Origin: Pseudomonas fuscovaginae SE-1
GTDB taxonomy: Bacteria; Pseudomonadota; Gammaproteobacteria; Pseudomonadales; Pseudomonadaceae
DNA length: 41,386 nucleotides
Reading direction: 5' to 3'
NCBI RefSeq assembly: GCF_000364705.1
Contig: NZ_AQOH01000258.1
Location: 1-41,386, forward strand
The notes under the pieces: generated by a model
Databases searched by the model: none
Seen by the model: the letters and a program-made list of their open reading frames with translations, nothing else
Told to the model about the DNA's origin: nothing
In this document: piece by piece, positions 7,316 to 17,900 of the stretch
Position numbering within the stretch: position 1 is the first letter of the stretch
Layout of the letters: every line of letters starts with the position of its first letter
Position numbers and translations under genes: made by a program

Positions 7316-7346
7316 GGCGGCCGAGGATCAAGGGAGAAGAGTCGTC

Positions 7347-8330
7347 ATGAACAATGCGTTGAGTTTGGATATCCGGCCGCTGCTGACCGGTTCGGGCACC
7401 TTGCCCATGCTGATCCAGGCGCCTGAGCCCGGGCTTGACCTGCGCGAGGCGTTTGCCGAGTGCAAGGACCTGATCGATCAGCACCTCTACCGGGCTGGTG
7501 GTGTCCTGATGCGCGGCTTCGAGGTCGGTGGCGCCGAGGCATTTCGCGAATTCGCCGCGGCCTTCGGTCACCCGCTGCTCAACTATGAGTTCGGTTCGAC
7601 TCCGCGCAGCAACGTGACCAAGGGGGTCTACACCTCCACCGAATACCCGGCGCACCAGAGCATTCCGCTGCACAACGAGCAGGCCTATACCCTCGAGTGG
7701 CCGATGAAGATCTGGTTCTACAGCGTGATCGCGGCCCAGACCGGTGGCGAGACGCCGATCTGCGACAGCCGCGAGGTCTATCGCCGGATACCGGCGCGTA
7801 TCCGCGAGCGGCTGGTCAGCAAGGGCCTGATGTACGTGCGCAACTACGGCAACGGCCTGGATGTGGACTGGAGCCAGGTTTTCAATACCGAGGATGAAGC
7901 GCAGGTCGAGGCCTACTGCCGGGCCCATGCCATCGAGTGCGAATGGAAGGATGATGGCGAGTTGCGTACCCGCCAGCGTTGCCAGGTGGTGGCGCATCAC
8001 CCGGTGACCCGGGAAATGGTCTGGTTCAACCAGGCGCACCTGTTCCACGTTTCCAACCTGCAGCCGGAGGTGCGCGAAGCGCTGCTCGAGGTGGTGGACG
8101 AGGAGGACCTGCCGCGCAACGTCTACTACGGCGACGGCTCGGCCATCGAGGTCGACCTGCTCGACGAGGTGCGTGGCGTGCTGGACGAATGCACCATCAG
8201 TTTCCCCTGGCAGGAAAACGATGTGCTGATGCTCGACAACATGCTCGCCGCCCACGCCCGCTCGCCGTTTACCGGCAAGCGCAAGGTGGTGGTGGCGATG
8301 GCTGAGGGCTATTCGCCGCCCGCCGACTGA
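7347..8330 (+). CDS. SyrP-like Fe(II)/2-oxoglutarate aspartate beta-hydroxylase (TauD family)
   Basis: 327 residues, a TauD/TfdA-family dioxygenase of the SyrP type. Iron ligands are the H109-x-E111 pair (PLHNEQAY) and distal H303 (LAAHARSPF); R312 in GKRK is the likely 2-oxoglutarate arginine. SyrP-like enzymes of siderophore clusters hydroxylate the beta-carbon of aspartate while it is tethered to an NRPS carrier domain. Stand-alone forms (the TbetaH-Asp subtype) are reported to give the L-erythro isomer; epimerisation at C-alpha by the E domains of NRPS2 and NRPS4 would then give the D-threo form. It stands just upstream of five NRPS genes, two of which have aspartate-type pockets. ATG 7347 is preceded by AGGGAGA at ideal spacing; the longer reading from 7164 would cross the promoter. 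It has its own PvdS-type promoter. Histidine hydroxylation is an alternative but no His pocket was found. Confidence 0.9.
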   Translation: MNNALSLDIRPLLTGSGTLPMLIQAPEPGLDLREAFAECKDLIDQHLYRAGGVLMRGFEVGGAEAFREFAAAFGHPLLNYEFGSTPRSNVTKGVYTSTEYPAHQSIPLHNEQAYTLEWPMKIWFYSVIAAQTGGETPICDSREVYRRIPARIRERLVSKGLMYVRNYGNGLDVDWSQVFNTEDEAQVEAYCRAHAIECEWKDDGELRTRQRCQVVAHHPVTREMVWFNQAHLFHVSNLQPEVREALLEVVDEEDLPRNVYYGDGSAIEVDLLDEVRGVLDECTISFPWQENDVLMLDNMLAAHARSPFTGKRKVVVAMAEGYSPPAD

Positions 8331-8415
8331 CCTCACTCGTCGCCATTGCCACGCCGATCCGCAGATTTTTACCGCTCTGCTTCGCCATACCCGAGAAACC
8401 GCCTGTCGGCACGCT

Positions 8416-8439
8416 AAATCCTCGGGTTGGCGGTTCGTC
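8416..8439 (+). promoter_or_regulatory. Consensus PvdS (iron-starvation) promoter for the NRPS operon
   Basis: GC-TAAAT-CC (TAAAT at 8416-8420), a 16-base spacer, then CGT at 8437-8439: an exact match to the PvdS box, including the flanking GC and CC often seen around it. It lies 58 bp before the first NRPS start codon, within the 167-bp gap after the hydroxylase gene. It should drive NRPS1 to NRPS5 as one very long transcript when the cell is short of iron. Confidence 0.92.
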
Positions 8440-8497
8440 CTTGTTGATACGACCAGGCCCCACCGGCCGTGCCGCCGATCAGCAAGGACCCTCTCAC

Positions 8498-11400
8498 ATG
8501 AAGCCCCAAGACGCACAGAAACTCGCTCGCCGTTTCATCGAGCTGCCCCAGGACAAGCGCCGTATCTTCCTGGCTGCCATGGACCGGGAGGGCGTCGATT
8601 TCTCGCTGCTGCCCATCGCCGCCTGCGAGGGCGTCGCCGAGCGGGACGGCCTGTCCCACGCACAACAGCGCATGTGGTTTCTCTGGCAGCTCGATCCCCA
8701 CAGTGCGGCCTACAACCTGCCAATGGCGGTGCGCCTGGATGGGCCGCTGGACCTGGCGGCGCTCGAGCAGGCCTTCAGTGCCCTGGTGGCCCGGCATGAA
8801 TGCCTGCGCACGACCTTTGGCCAGGACGGTGAGCGGGCGTTCCAGCGCGTCGCCCCGGCGACAGCCGCCACGGTGCGGGTAGACGACCTGCAGGCCCTGG
8901 ACGAACCACGGCGGCGGGCTCGCGCACGGCAGATCATGGCCGAGGAAGCCGGGCAGGCGTTCGACCTGCAGCAGGGGCCGCTGCTGAGCATCCGCCTGTT
9001 GCGCCTGGACGAACAGGAACACGTGCTGCTGCTGACGCTGCACCACATCATTGCCGACGGTTGGTCGATGAACATCCTGATCGAGGAGTTCAGTCGCTGT
9101 TACGACGCTTGCGTGGCCGGCACCACGGCCGAGCTGCCGGCACTGGCCGTGCATTATCGCGACTACGCGCTGTGGCAGCGCAGTTGGCTCGAAGCCGGCG
9201 AGCAGGCGCGGCAACTGGCCTACTGGCGTGAGCACCTGGGAGAAGAGCATCCGGTTCTCGAACTGCCCACCGACCGGCCGCATCCGGCCCAGGCCAGCCA
9301 TCGTGGCGCACGCCTGGAAGTACGGGTCGACAGCGAGCTGCGCCAGCGACTCAAGGCCCTGGCCCAGCGCCAGGGGGTGTCGCTGTTCGTGGTGCTGCTG
9401 GCCTCGTTCAAGAGCCTGCTGCATCGCTACAGCGGCCAGAGCGATATCCGCGTGGGCGGCCTGATCGCCAACCGCACCCGCAGCGAGACCGAGGGGCTGA
9501 TCGGCTTTTTCGTCAACACCCAGGTGCTGCGCAGTGATGTCCGCGGCCAGACTCCGTTCGTCGAGTTGCTGGAGAGCCTGCGCCAAGCCTCCTCGGGCGC
9601 GCAGGCGCATCAGGAACTGCCGTTCGACGCCCTGATCGAAGCCCTGCAGCCGGCCCGCAGCCAGAGCCACAACCCGCTGTTCCAGGTGATGTTCAATCAC
9701 CAGCCGCTGGTTACCGACGTACAGGGCCGGCAATTGGCGAGCGGGTTGCGGGTCGCCCACCTGGACGACGAGCAGGGTATTGGAGAGGCCCGCCAGCACG
9801 CGGCCGCCAGCGACCTGATGCTGGAAACCCGCGAGGAAGGCGAGCAGCTGTTCGCGGCCTTCACTTATGCCACCGATATTTTCGACGGGGCGACCATCGA
9901 GCGTCTGGCCGGGCACTGGCGCAACCTGCTGGTTGCCGTGTGCCAGGACCCGCAGCGACCGATCGGCCAGTTACCGATGCTGTCGGCAGCGGAAGTCACT
10001 GGCCTGTTGGGCGCAGGTGACGAGAGCGTGGCGCCTGCGGACAGTCCGTTGTCGATGGTGCAACTGTTCGAGGCCCAGGCCCGTCGCAGTCCCGAGGCGA
10101 CCGCGCTGGTCCTGGCCGATGCGGCCCAGGCGCCGAGCCTGAGCTATGCCGAACTCAATCGCCGGGCCAATCGCCTGGCGCATCTGCTGCGTGGGCACGG
10201 GGTGGGTCCGGAGGTGCTGGTGGGGCTGGCGATCGGGCGCACGCTGGATCTGGCCGTGGCCATCCTGGCGGTGCTCAAGGCGGGCGGTGCCTATGTGCCG
10301 CTGGACCCGCAAATGCCGCCGGCGCGCCTGGCCCATGTGCTGCAGGACAGTGGCCTGAAACTGCTGCTGACCCACAGCCAGTGGCTGGACGGCCTGCCGC
10401 CGCTGGGTGATGTCGAGGCCTTGTGCCTGGACCGTATCAACGCCGGCGGTTATGCCCAGGCCGACCTGGAACTGGCGCCGGCCCCGCAGTCGCTGGCCTA
10501 TGTCATCTATACCTCAGGCTCCACTGGACGGCCCAAGGGCGTCGGTATCAGTCACCAGGCGCTGACGGAGTTCGTCGCCCGGGCCACGGAGTACAGTGGG
10601 TTGCTGGCGAGCGACCGGGTTCTGCAGTTCGCCACCAGCAGCTTCGACGGCTTTGTCGAGCAGTTCTTCCCGCCGCTGAGCCTGGGAGCCTGCGTGGTGC
10701 TGCGTGACGAGCGGCTGTGGGACAGCGCCACGCTGCACGAAGCGATCCTGCGTCATGGCATCACCCTGGCCGACCTGCCGGCGGCCTATTGGCACCTGCT
10801 GGTACAGGACTGGGCGGCCCGTCCACCCGTCGGCTATGGCGCCCTGCGCCAGATCCATATCGGTGGCGAGGCCATGGCCGTCGACGGTCTGCGCCTGTGG
10901 CGGCAGGCCGGGTTGGGTGGCGTGCGCCTGGTCAATACCTATGGCCCGACCGAGGCGACCGTGGTCTCCAGCACCTACGACTGCACCGGGCTGTCGGCCG
11001 AAACGGTGTCCTGGCGCGGTGTGCCTATCGGTTTCGGCCTGGCTCGGCGGCGCCTGCTGGTGCTCGATGGCGATCTTGAACTACTGCCTCAAGGCGCCAT
11101 CGGCGAGTTGTACATCGGTGGCCCGGGCCTGGCCCGTGGTTACCAGGGCCAGTCGGCCCTCACTGCCGAGCGCTTCATCGCCGATCCCTTCACCCCGGGG
11201 GAGCGGCTCTACCGCACCGGTGACCATGCGCGCCTGCGTGAGGATGGCGCGGTGGAGTACATCGGCCGGGTCGACCATCAGGTCAAGGTCCGCGGTTTTC
11301 GCATCGAACTGGGTGAGGTCGAGTCGCGCCTGCTGCAGTGTCCCGGTGTGCGTGAGGCGGCGGTCCTGGCGCTGCCCCTGGCCGGTGGCACGCAACTGGT

Positions 11401-11911
11401 CGGCTACCTGGTGGCCGACCAGATCCTGGAGCCTGCGCAGCAGAGCGTCTGGCGACTTGAGGTCAAGGCGTCCCTGCAGGGCCGGCTGCCGGACTACATG
11501 ATCCCCTCGCACCTGCTGGTATTGCCACGCCTGCCGCTGACCCCCAGCGGCAAGCTGGACCGCAAGGCCCTGCCGGTTCCCGATCCGAGCCAGTTGCAGG
11601 CCAGCTACCGCGAGCCCCAGACCGACACCGAGCGCTGCCTGGCGGGGATCTGGGAAGAGGTGCTGCAGGTGCCGAGGGTCGGGCTCGACGACCACTTCTT
11701 CGAGTTGGGTGGGCATTCGTTGCTCGCGGCCCAGGTGATCGCCCGGGTCAAGACGCGCCTGGAGGTCAGCCTGCCGCTGCGCAGCCTGTTCGAGAAACCG
11801 CTGCTGAGCGAACTGGCCGCCGAGCTGGCGACGCTGGGGCAGGGCGCTGCAGATAACGACTGGGCCGACATGGAACAGTTCATGAGTTCGTTGGAGGAGT
11901 TTGGAGCATGA
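8498..11911 (+). CDS. NRPS1: one module (C-A-T), predicted Lys-loading
   Basis: 1137 residues. ATG 8498 is chosen for the ribosome site AAGGA (8484-8488); the N-terminus (KLARRFIELPQDKRR) is the same docking-like type as in NRPS2 and NRPS4. Condensation domain about 50-480 with active site HHIIADG (182-188), of the kind joining two L residues. Adenylation domain about 530-1040: core YTSGSTGRPKG at about 671, pocket residues read as D-G-E-D-H-G-T-V-V plus the usual Lys. The acidic E239 and D278 predict a cationic side chain; I recall this code for Lys in pyoverdine synthetases. Carrier domain with phosphopantetheine Ser1074 (GGHSLL). The C-terminal tail (DMEQFMSSLEEFGA) resembles the NRPS3 tail. 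With no loading module it must take a peptide from another protein, most likely PvdL. The stop overlaps NRPS2 as ATGA. Confidence 0.94.
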   Translation: MKPQDAQKLARRFIELPQDKRRIFLAAMDREGVDFSLLPIAACEGVAERDGLSHAQQRMWFLWQLDPHSAAYNLPMAVRLDGPLDLAALEQAFSALVARHECLRTTFGQDGERAFQRVAPATAATVRVDDLQALDEPRRRARARQIMAEEAGQAFDLQQGPLLSIRLLRLDEQEHVLLLTLHHIIADGWSMNILIEEFSRCYDACVAGTTAELPALAVHYRDYALWQRSWLEAGEQARQLAYWREHLGEEHPVLELPTDRPHPAQASHRGARLEVRVDSELRQRLKALAQRQGVSLFVVLLASFKSLLHRYSGQSDIRVGGLIANRTRSETEGLIGFFVNTQVLRSDVRGQTPFVELLESLRQASSGAQAHQELPFDALIEALQPARSQSHNPLFQVMFNHQPLVTDVQGRQLASGLRVAHLDDEQGIGEARQHAAASDLMLETREEGEQLFAAFTYATDIFDGATIERLAGHWRNLLVAVCQDPQRPIGQLPMLSAAEVTGLLGAGDESVAPADSPLSMVQLFEAQARRSPEATALVLADAAQAPSLSYAELNRRANRLAHLLRGHGVGPEVLVGLAIGRTLDLAVAILAVLKAGGAYVPLDPQMPPARLAHVLQDSGLKLLLTHSQWLDGLPPLGDVEALCLDRINAGGYAQADLELAPAPQSLAYVIYTSGSTGRPKGVGISHQALTEFVARATEYSGLLASDRVLQFATSSFDGFVEQFFPPLSLGACVVLRDERLWDSATLHEAILRHGITLADLPAAYWHLLVQDWAARPPVGYGALRQIHIGGEAMAVDGLRLWRQAGLGGVRLVNTYGPTEATVVSSTYDCTGLSAETVSWRGVPIGFGLARRRLLVLDGDLELLPQGAIGELYIGGPGLARGYQGQSALTAERFIADPFTPGERLYRTGDHARLREDGAVEYIGRVDHQVKVRGFRIELGEVESRLLQCPGVREAAVLALPLAGGTQLVGYLVADQILEPAQQSVWRLEVKASLQGRLPDYMIPSHLLVLPRLPLTPSGKLDRKALPVPDPSQLQASYREPQTDTERCLAGIWEEVLQVPRVGLDDHFFELGGHSLLAAQVIARVKTRLEVSLPLRSLFEKPLLSELAAELATLGQGAADNDWADMEQFMSSLEEFGA

Positions 11912-14900
11912 GTGGCAACCCTGCGGTACGTATCGCCAAAAGATTCATCGGCCTGCCGCTGGAGCAGCGTCGGCGGTTCCTGGCGAAGCTGAGCGAGGAG
12001 GGCAAGGACTTCAGCCTGTTGCCGATGCCGGTCAGCCGCCATGATGTGGCGCGGATTCCCCTGTCCTATGCCCAGCAGCGCCTGCTGTTCCTCTGGCAGC
12101 TCGACCCCACCAGTGCCGCCTACAACATGGCGGCGGGCCTGCGCCTGCACGGCCAGCTCGACGAGTCGGCGTTGCAGCGTGCCTTCGAGCATATCGTCGA
12201 GCGCCATGAAGTCCTGCGCACGGTGTTCCTGATCGATGGCGAGCAACCCTGCCAACGGATCCTCGGGCACCTGGCGGTGCCGCTGACCCGGCTGGATCTG
12301 TCGGGTTGCGCCAACGAGACGCGTGAGACCGAGCTGGCCGAGCGGGTGGGGGCGATCACCGCGCAACCCTTCGACCTGCTCAACGGGCCGCTGCTGCGGG
12401 CCAGCCTGATCCACCTGGCTGCGGACGAATGGGTGTTGGTGGTGAGCATGCACCATATCGTTTCCGACGGCTGGTCGATGGATGTGATGGTCAGAGAGTT
12501 CGTCCAGGCCTACCAGGCGTTCAGCCAGGGGCGCGAACCGGGCCTGGCCGACCTGCCGCTGCAGTACGCCGACTATGCGATCTGGCAACGCAGTTGGCTG
12601 GAGGCCGGCGAGGGGGAACGGCAGCTGGACTACTGGCGCCGGCAACTGGGCGAGGAGCAGCCGTTGCTGGACGTCGCCGCCGATTTCCCGCGGCCGCCCG
12701 TGCAGAGTTTCGAAGGGCGGACCCTGAAGTTCGACTTCGGTGCCGAACGCTCGCGTCAATTGACGGCCTTTGCCCGCGGTCAGGGCATCAGCCTGTTCAT
12801 GCTCGTGCTGGGCGGCTACTCGCTGTTTCTTTCGCGCCAGTCCGGCCTGCGTGACATCCGGGTCGGCGTGCCGAACGCCAACCGCGGCCGCCCGGAAGTC
12901 GAAGGCCTGATCGGCTTTTTCGTCAACACCCAGGTACTGCGTTGCGAAGTCGACGAGCGCCAGAGTTTCCTCGACCTGCTGGGCCATCTGCGCGAAAGCA
13001 GTTTTGGCGCCCAGGCCCACCAGGAATTGCCGTTCGAACAACTGGTGGACGCCCTGGCGCCCGAGCGCAACCTGGACCACAACCCGCTGTTCCAGGCCAA
13101 GTTCAACCAGAACGTCGGCATGCAGAAGCAGCGCTCGATGCAGTTGCCGGGCCTGAGCGTGGCCGAGTACCCGCTGCACAAGGACGGTACGCACTTCGAC
13201 CTGGCCCTGGACATCACCGACGACGGCACGTTGATCCATGGCGAGCTGACCTATGCCAGCGACCTCTACCAACACGCGACGGTCGAGGGCTTTGTCCCGG
13301 CGTTGCTCGAGCTGTTCGATGCATTGCTGCAGGCCCCGCAGGCTCCGCTGTTCAGCCTGAACCGAGCGCTGCCAGCACTGCCGGCAGCCAGCCTGGAGAG
13401 CGCGCCGCTGGTGTTGCAACACTGGGATGCCCAGGTTCGTCGCCAGCCCGAAGCGCTGGCCGCGCGTTGCCTTGGGCAAACCCTGAGCTTCGCCGAACTG
13501 GACCAGGCTGCCAACCGTCTGGCCCATCACCTGCGCAGGCGGGGCGTGGGCATCGGTGAGCCGGTCGCGGTGCTGATGGAGCGTTCACTGGATTGGCTGA
13601 CCAGCCTGCTGGCGATTCTCAAGGCGGGTGCGGTGTACATGCCGCTGGATACCAAGGCCCCGGATGAGCGCCTGCGGCAGATGCTCGAACGGGCTGGTGC
13701 GCGACTGTTGCTGGGCAGCGAGGACGATACACGACTGGATGGCCTGGTGCCGTCCGGCTGCGCCGCCCAGGCATTCAACCCGACCGACTGGCGCGAGCAG
13801 CCGGCCACTGCACCACGACTGGAGCTGTCGGCCCAGTCTGCGGCCTATGTGATTCATACCTCCGGTTCCACCGGGCAACCCAAGGGCGTGCTGGTCAGCC
13901 ATGGTGCCCTGGCCAGTTACGTGCAGGGCCTGACACAGCGCCTGGACCTGGCGCCAGGCGCCAGCATGGCTCTGGTCTCGACTATTGCCGCCGACCTCGG
14001 GCACACCACGCTGTTCGGCGCCCTGTGCGGCGGCCGCACCCTGCATGTCTTGCCGGAAGCGCTGGGGTTCGACCCGGATGGGTTTGCCCAGTACATGAGC
14101 GAGCACCGAGTCGGCATCCTGAAAATCGTTCCCGGGCACCTCTCGGCCCTGTTGCAGGCGACCCGTGCGGCCGATGTCCTGCCGGAACACGCACTGATCG
14201 TCGGTGGCGAAGCCTGCTCGCCAGCGCTGGTGCGCCAGGTTCGCGAGCTGAAGCCGGGCTGCCGTTTCATCAACCACTACGGTCCCAGTGAAACCACCGT
14301 TGGCGTGTTGACCCACGAAGTGTCCGCCGCCGCAGCCATCGACCGTGGCATTGCCATCGGCCAGCCGCTGCCAGGTGCCCGGACCCTGGTGCTGGACGAT
14401 GTGTTGAACATCGCTGCCGTGCAGGTGCCGGGAGAGTTGTACATCGGTGGTGCCAGTGTCGCCCTGGGTTACCTGGGGCAACCGGGGCTGACGGCCGAGC
14501 GCTTCCTGCCGGACCCTTATGGCGAGCCGGGCAGCCGGGCCTACCGCAGCGGTGACCGGGTGCGCTGCAACCGCCAGGGCCTGCTGGAGTTCATGGGGCG
14601 CAACGACGACCAGGTGAAGATCCGCGGCTACCGCGTCGAACCGGCGGAAGTCGCCCGGCTGATGCAGGGCTTCGACTCGGTCGCCCAGGCTGCGGTCCTG
14701 GCGTTGCCGATGGAAGACGACGCCACGCGCCTGCAACTGGTGGCCTACTGCGTACCGGCGGCCGGCAAGGTGCTGCAGGTCGAGGAATTGCGCCAGCGCC
14801 TGCAGGCTTCTCTGAGCGACTACATGGTTCCCGCGCAGATCCTGCTGCTGGAGCAACTGCCGCTGACCGCCAACGGCAAGCTGGACAAGCGGGCGCTGCC

Positions 14901-17900
14901 CAAACCGGGGCTGGTCAAGCAGCAATACACCGCGCCGGTGGGCGAGATCGAGGAGAAGCTGGCGGCGATCTGGGCCGATGTGCTCAAGCTGGAGCGGGTC
15001 GGCAGCACGGATAACTTCTTCGAGCTGGGCGGCGACTCGATCCTCAGCCTGCAGATCATCGCCCGGGCCAAGCGCCAGGGGATCAGGCTCAGTCCCAAGC
15101 AGTTGTTCGAGAAACAGACCATCGCGCAACTGGCGACGGTGGCCAGGCTGATCGAGAAGAAGGCGGCCGTCGAGGCGCCGCGGCAGGTCAGCGGCGAGCA
15201 GCCGTTGCTGCCGATCCAGGCGCGTTTCTTCGAAATGGACATTGCCCAGCGCCAGCACTGGAACCAGTCGGTGATGCTCAAGCCGCTCCAGGTGCTGCAG
15301 GCCGCCCACCTGGAGACGGCGCTGGCCGCTCTGCTGGAGCAGCACGATGCCTTGCGCCTGAGCTTCGTCGAACAACAGGGACAATGGCAGGCGCGTTATC
15401 AGCCTGCCCGCGCCGGCGTCCTGTGGTCGCGGGCGCTGGAGGACGTCGCCGGGCTCAGCGCCCTGGCCGACGAGGCCCAGCGCAGCCTCGACCTCAAGGA
15501 CGGCCCGCTGCTGCGTGCGCTGCTGGTTCACCTGCCCGAGGGCGAACAACGCCTGCTGCTGGTGATCCATCACCTGGTGGTCGACGGGGTGTCCTGGCGG
15601 GTACTGCTCGAGGATCTGCAGAGCGCCTATGTCGCCGCTGCGGCCGGTCGTGCCGTGCAACTGCCGGCCAGGAGCAGTGCGTTCCAGCTTTGGGGCGAGC
15701 GCCTGCAGGCCCATGCGCGTAGCGAGGCGCTGGCGGCCGAGCGTGACTACTGGTTGGACAACCTGGGGGGCGTCATTGCTCCACTGCCCGATGATCGCCT
15801 GGAGCATCCGCTCCCTGGTGTCGGCCATGCCACCTCGCGGCTCGACAAGGCACTGACCCGGCAACTGCTCAGCGTCGCCCCGGCGGCCTATCGCACCCAG
15901 GTCAACGACCTGCTGCTGACCGCGCTGGCGCGGGTGCTGTGCCAGTGGAGCGAGCAGCCGTCGGTGCTGATCCAGCTCGAAGGCCACGGTCGCGAGGATC
16001 TGTTCGATGACCTCGACCTGAGCCGTACGGTCGGCTGGTTCAGCAGCCTGTTCCCGGTGCGCCTGACCCCACAGGCGGACCTGGGCGCCTCGATCCGTAC
16101 GGTCAAGGAACAACTGCGGGCGGTACCGAACAAGGGGATCGGCTATGGCCTCCTGCGTTACCTGGCGGATGCGGATTTCTCCCGTCAGTTGCAGGCCTTG
16201 CCTGAAGCACGGGTGACCTTCAACTACCTCGGGCAGTTCGACGGTAGCTTCGATCAGGCCGAGGGCGCACTGTTCGTGCCCAGTGGCGAGAGCAGCGGTG
16301 CCAACCAGGCCGAAGAGCGCCCGGCCAACTGGCTGAGCCTCAATGGTCAGGTATTCGACGGCGAACTGGAGCTGGACTGGGGGTTCAGTCGCGCGCTCTA
16401 CCAGCCCGCGACCATCGAGGCCCTGGCCCGCGCCTATGAGCAGGAACTGGGCCGCCTGGTCGAACACTGCAGCCAGGGCGGCCAATTGGGCGTGACGCCG
16501 TCCGATTTCCCGCTGGTGACACTGACCTCGGCTCAGTTGGCGCGCCTGCCGGTGGCCATGGCGGATATCGAGGACATCTATCCGCTGTCGCCGATGCAGC
16601 AGGGCATCCTGTTCCATGCGGTCGACGAGCCGGATGGCGCGGCCTACACCAACCAGCTACGGGTCGATGTGCGGCACCTGGACGTCGAGCGGTTCCGCGC
16701 GGCCTGGCAGCAGGGCCTGGACCGCCATGAGGTCCTGCGCTCGGTATTCGTCTGGCCGCAGGACCTGGCGGCACCGTTGCAGGTCGTTCGGCGCCAGGCG
16801 CGGATCCCGCTGGTGGTGCATGACTGGCGCGGACGCAGCGACCTGCCGGCAGCCCTCGAGCAACTGGCACGAGACGACCTGGCGGCAGGTTTCGAGTTGG
16901 GCCAGGCCCCGCTGTTGCGCTTGATCCTGGTACGCACCACGGCCAGCGATTACCACCTGATCCACACCAGCCACCATATCCTGATGGACGGTTGGAGCAC
17001 GTCGCAACTGTTCGGCGAAGTGCTCCAGCGCTATGCCGGTGCCGCCGTCCCCCAGGGGGCTGGCCGCTATCGCGACTACATCGAATGGCTCGGCCAGCGT
17101 GACGCCCAGGCCAGCCAGGCTTTCTGGGCCAACGCCCTGGCCGAGCTGCAGGAACCGACCCGCCTGGCGAATGCCGTGGGTTGCCGGCAGGGGCTGACGG
17201 CCGGACATGGCGAGCACGAACACCGGTTTGGCGCGGCCCTGACCGCCGACCTGAACCGCTTCGCCCGCGAATACAAGGTCACCCTCAACACCCTGGTGCA
17301 AGCAGCCTGGCTGGTCATGCTGCAGCGCTACACCGGGCAGGACTGCGTGGCCTTTGGCGCCACCGTGGCGGGTCGACCGACCGACCTGGCCGGGGTGGAG
17401 CAGCAGATCGGCCTGTTCATCAATACCCTGCCGGTGGTCGCTGCACCCTCTGCCCAGTTGCCGGTGGCGACCTGGTTGCGGCAGGTGCAGGACCTTAACC
17501 TGGCGCTGCGCGAGCACGAGCATACCCCGCTTTACGATATCCAGCGCTGGGCCGGGCTTGGTGCGGGCGGGCTGTTCGACAGCCTGCTGGTGTTCGAGAA
17601 CTACCCGATGGCCGAAGCTCTTGGCCAGGCTTCGGAAACGGGCCTCGAATTCACCGCTATCCGTCGCCAGGAACAGACCAACTACCCGCTGACGCTGGTG
17701 GCGGTCACGGGCGCCGAACTGAGCCTGGGGCTGAGCTATGACCGGGCCTGCTTCGATGCCCCGACCGTGGCGCGCCTGGGGCATGAGCTCGAGCACCTGT
17801 TGCGGGCCTTCATGGCCGAGCCGCAACAGGCGCTGGGCAACCTGGAACTGCGGGTTGGCGCGTCGCGCCAGGCGGCGCTGGACTGGGGCAGGGGCACAGC

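Noticed and set aside
7164..7346. Longer start for the hydroxylase
   Set aside because: It would translate through the inverted repeat and the PvdS-type promoter; ATG 7347 has a good ribosome site and matches the expected family length.
13846..13890. HTSGSTG in place of YTSGSTG in the first A domain of NRPS2 as a sign of an inactive domain
   Set aside because: The ATP-binding SGSTG core is complete and all other motifs, including the Asp pocket, are intact.
13585..16617. Long minus-strand open frame (about 1010 codons) opposite NRPS2, and similar ones opposite NRPS3 and NRPS5
   Set aside because: Same composition effect; no recognisable protein and no ribosome site.
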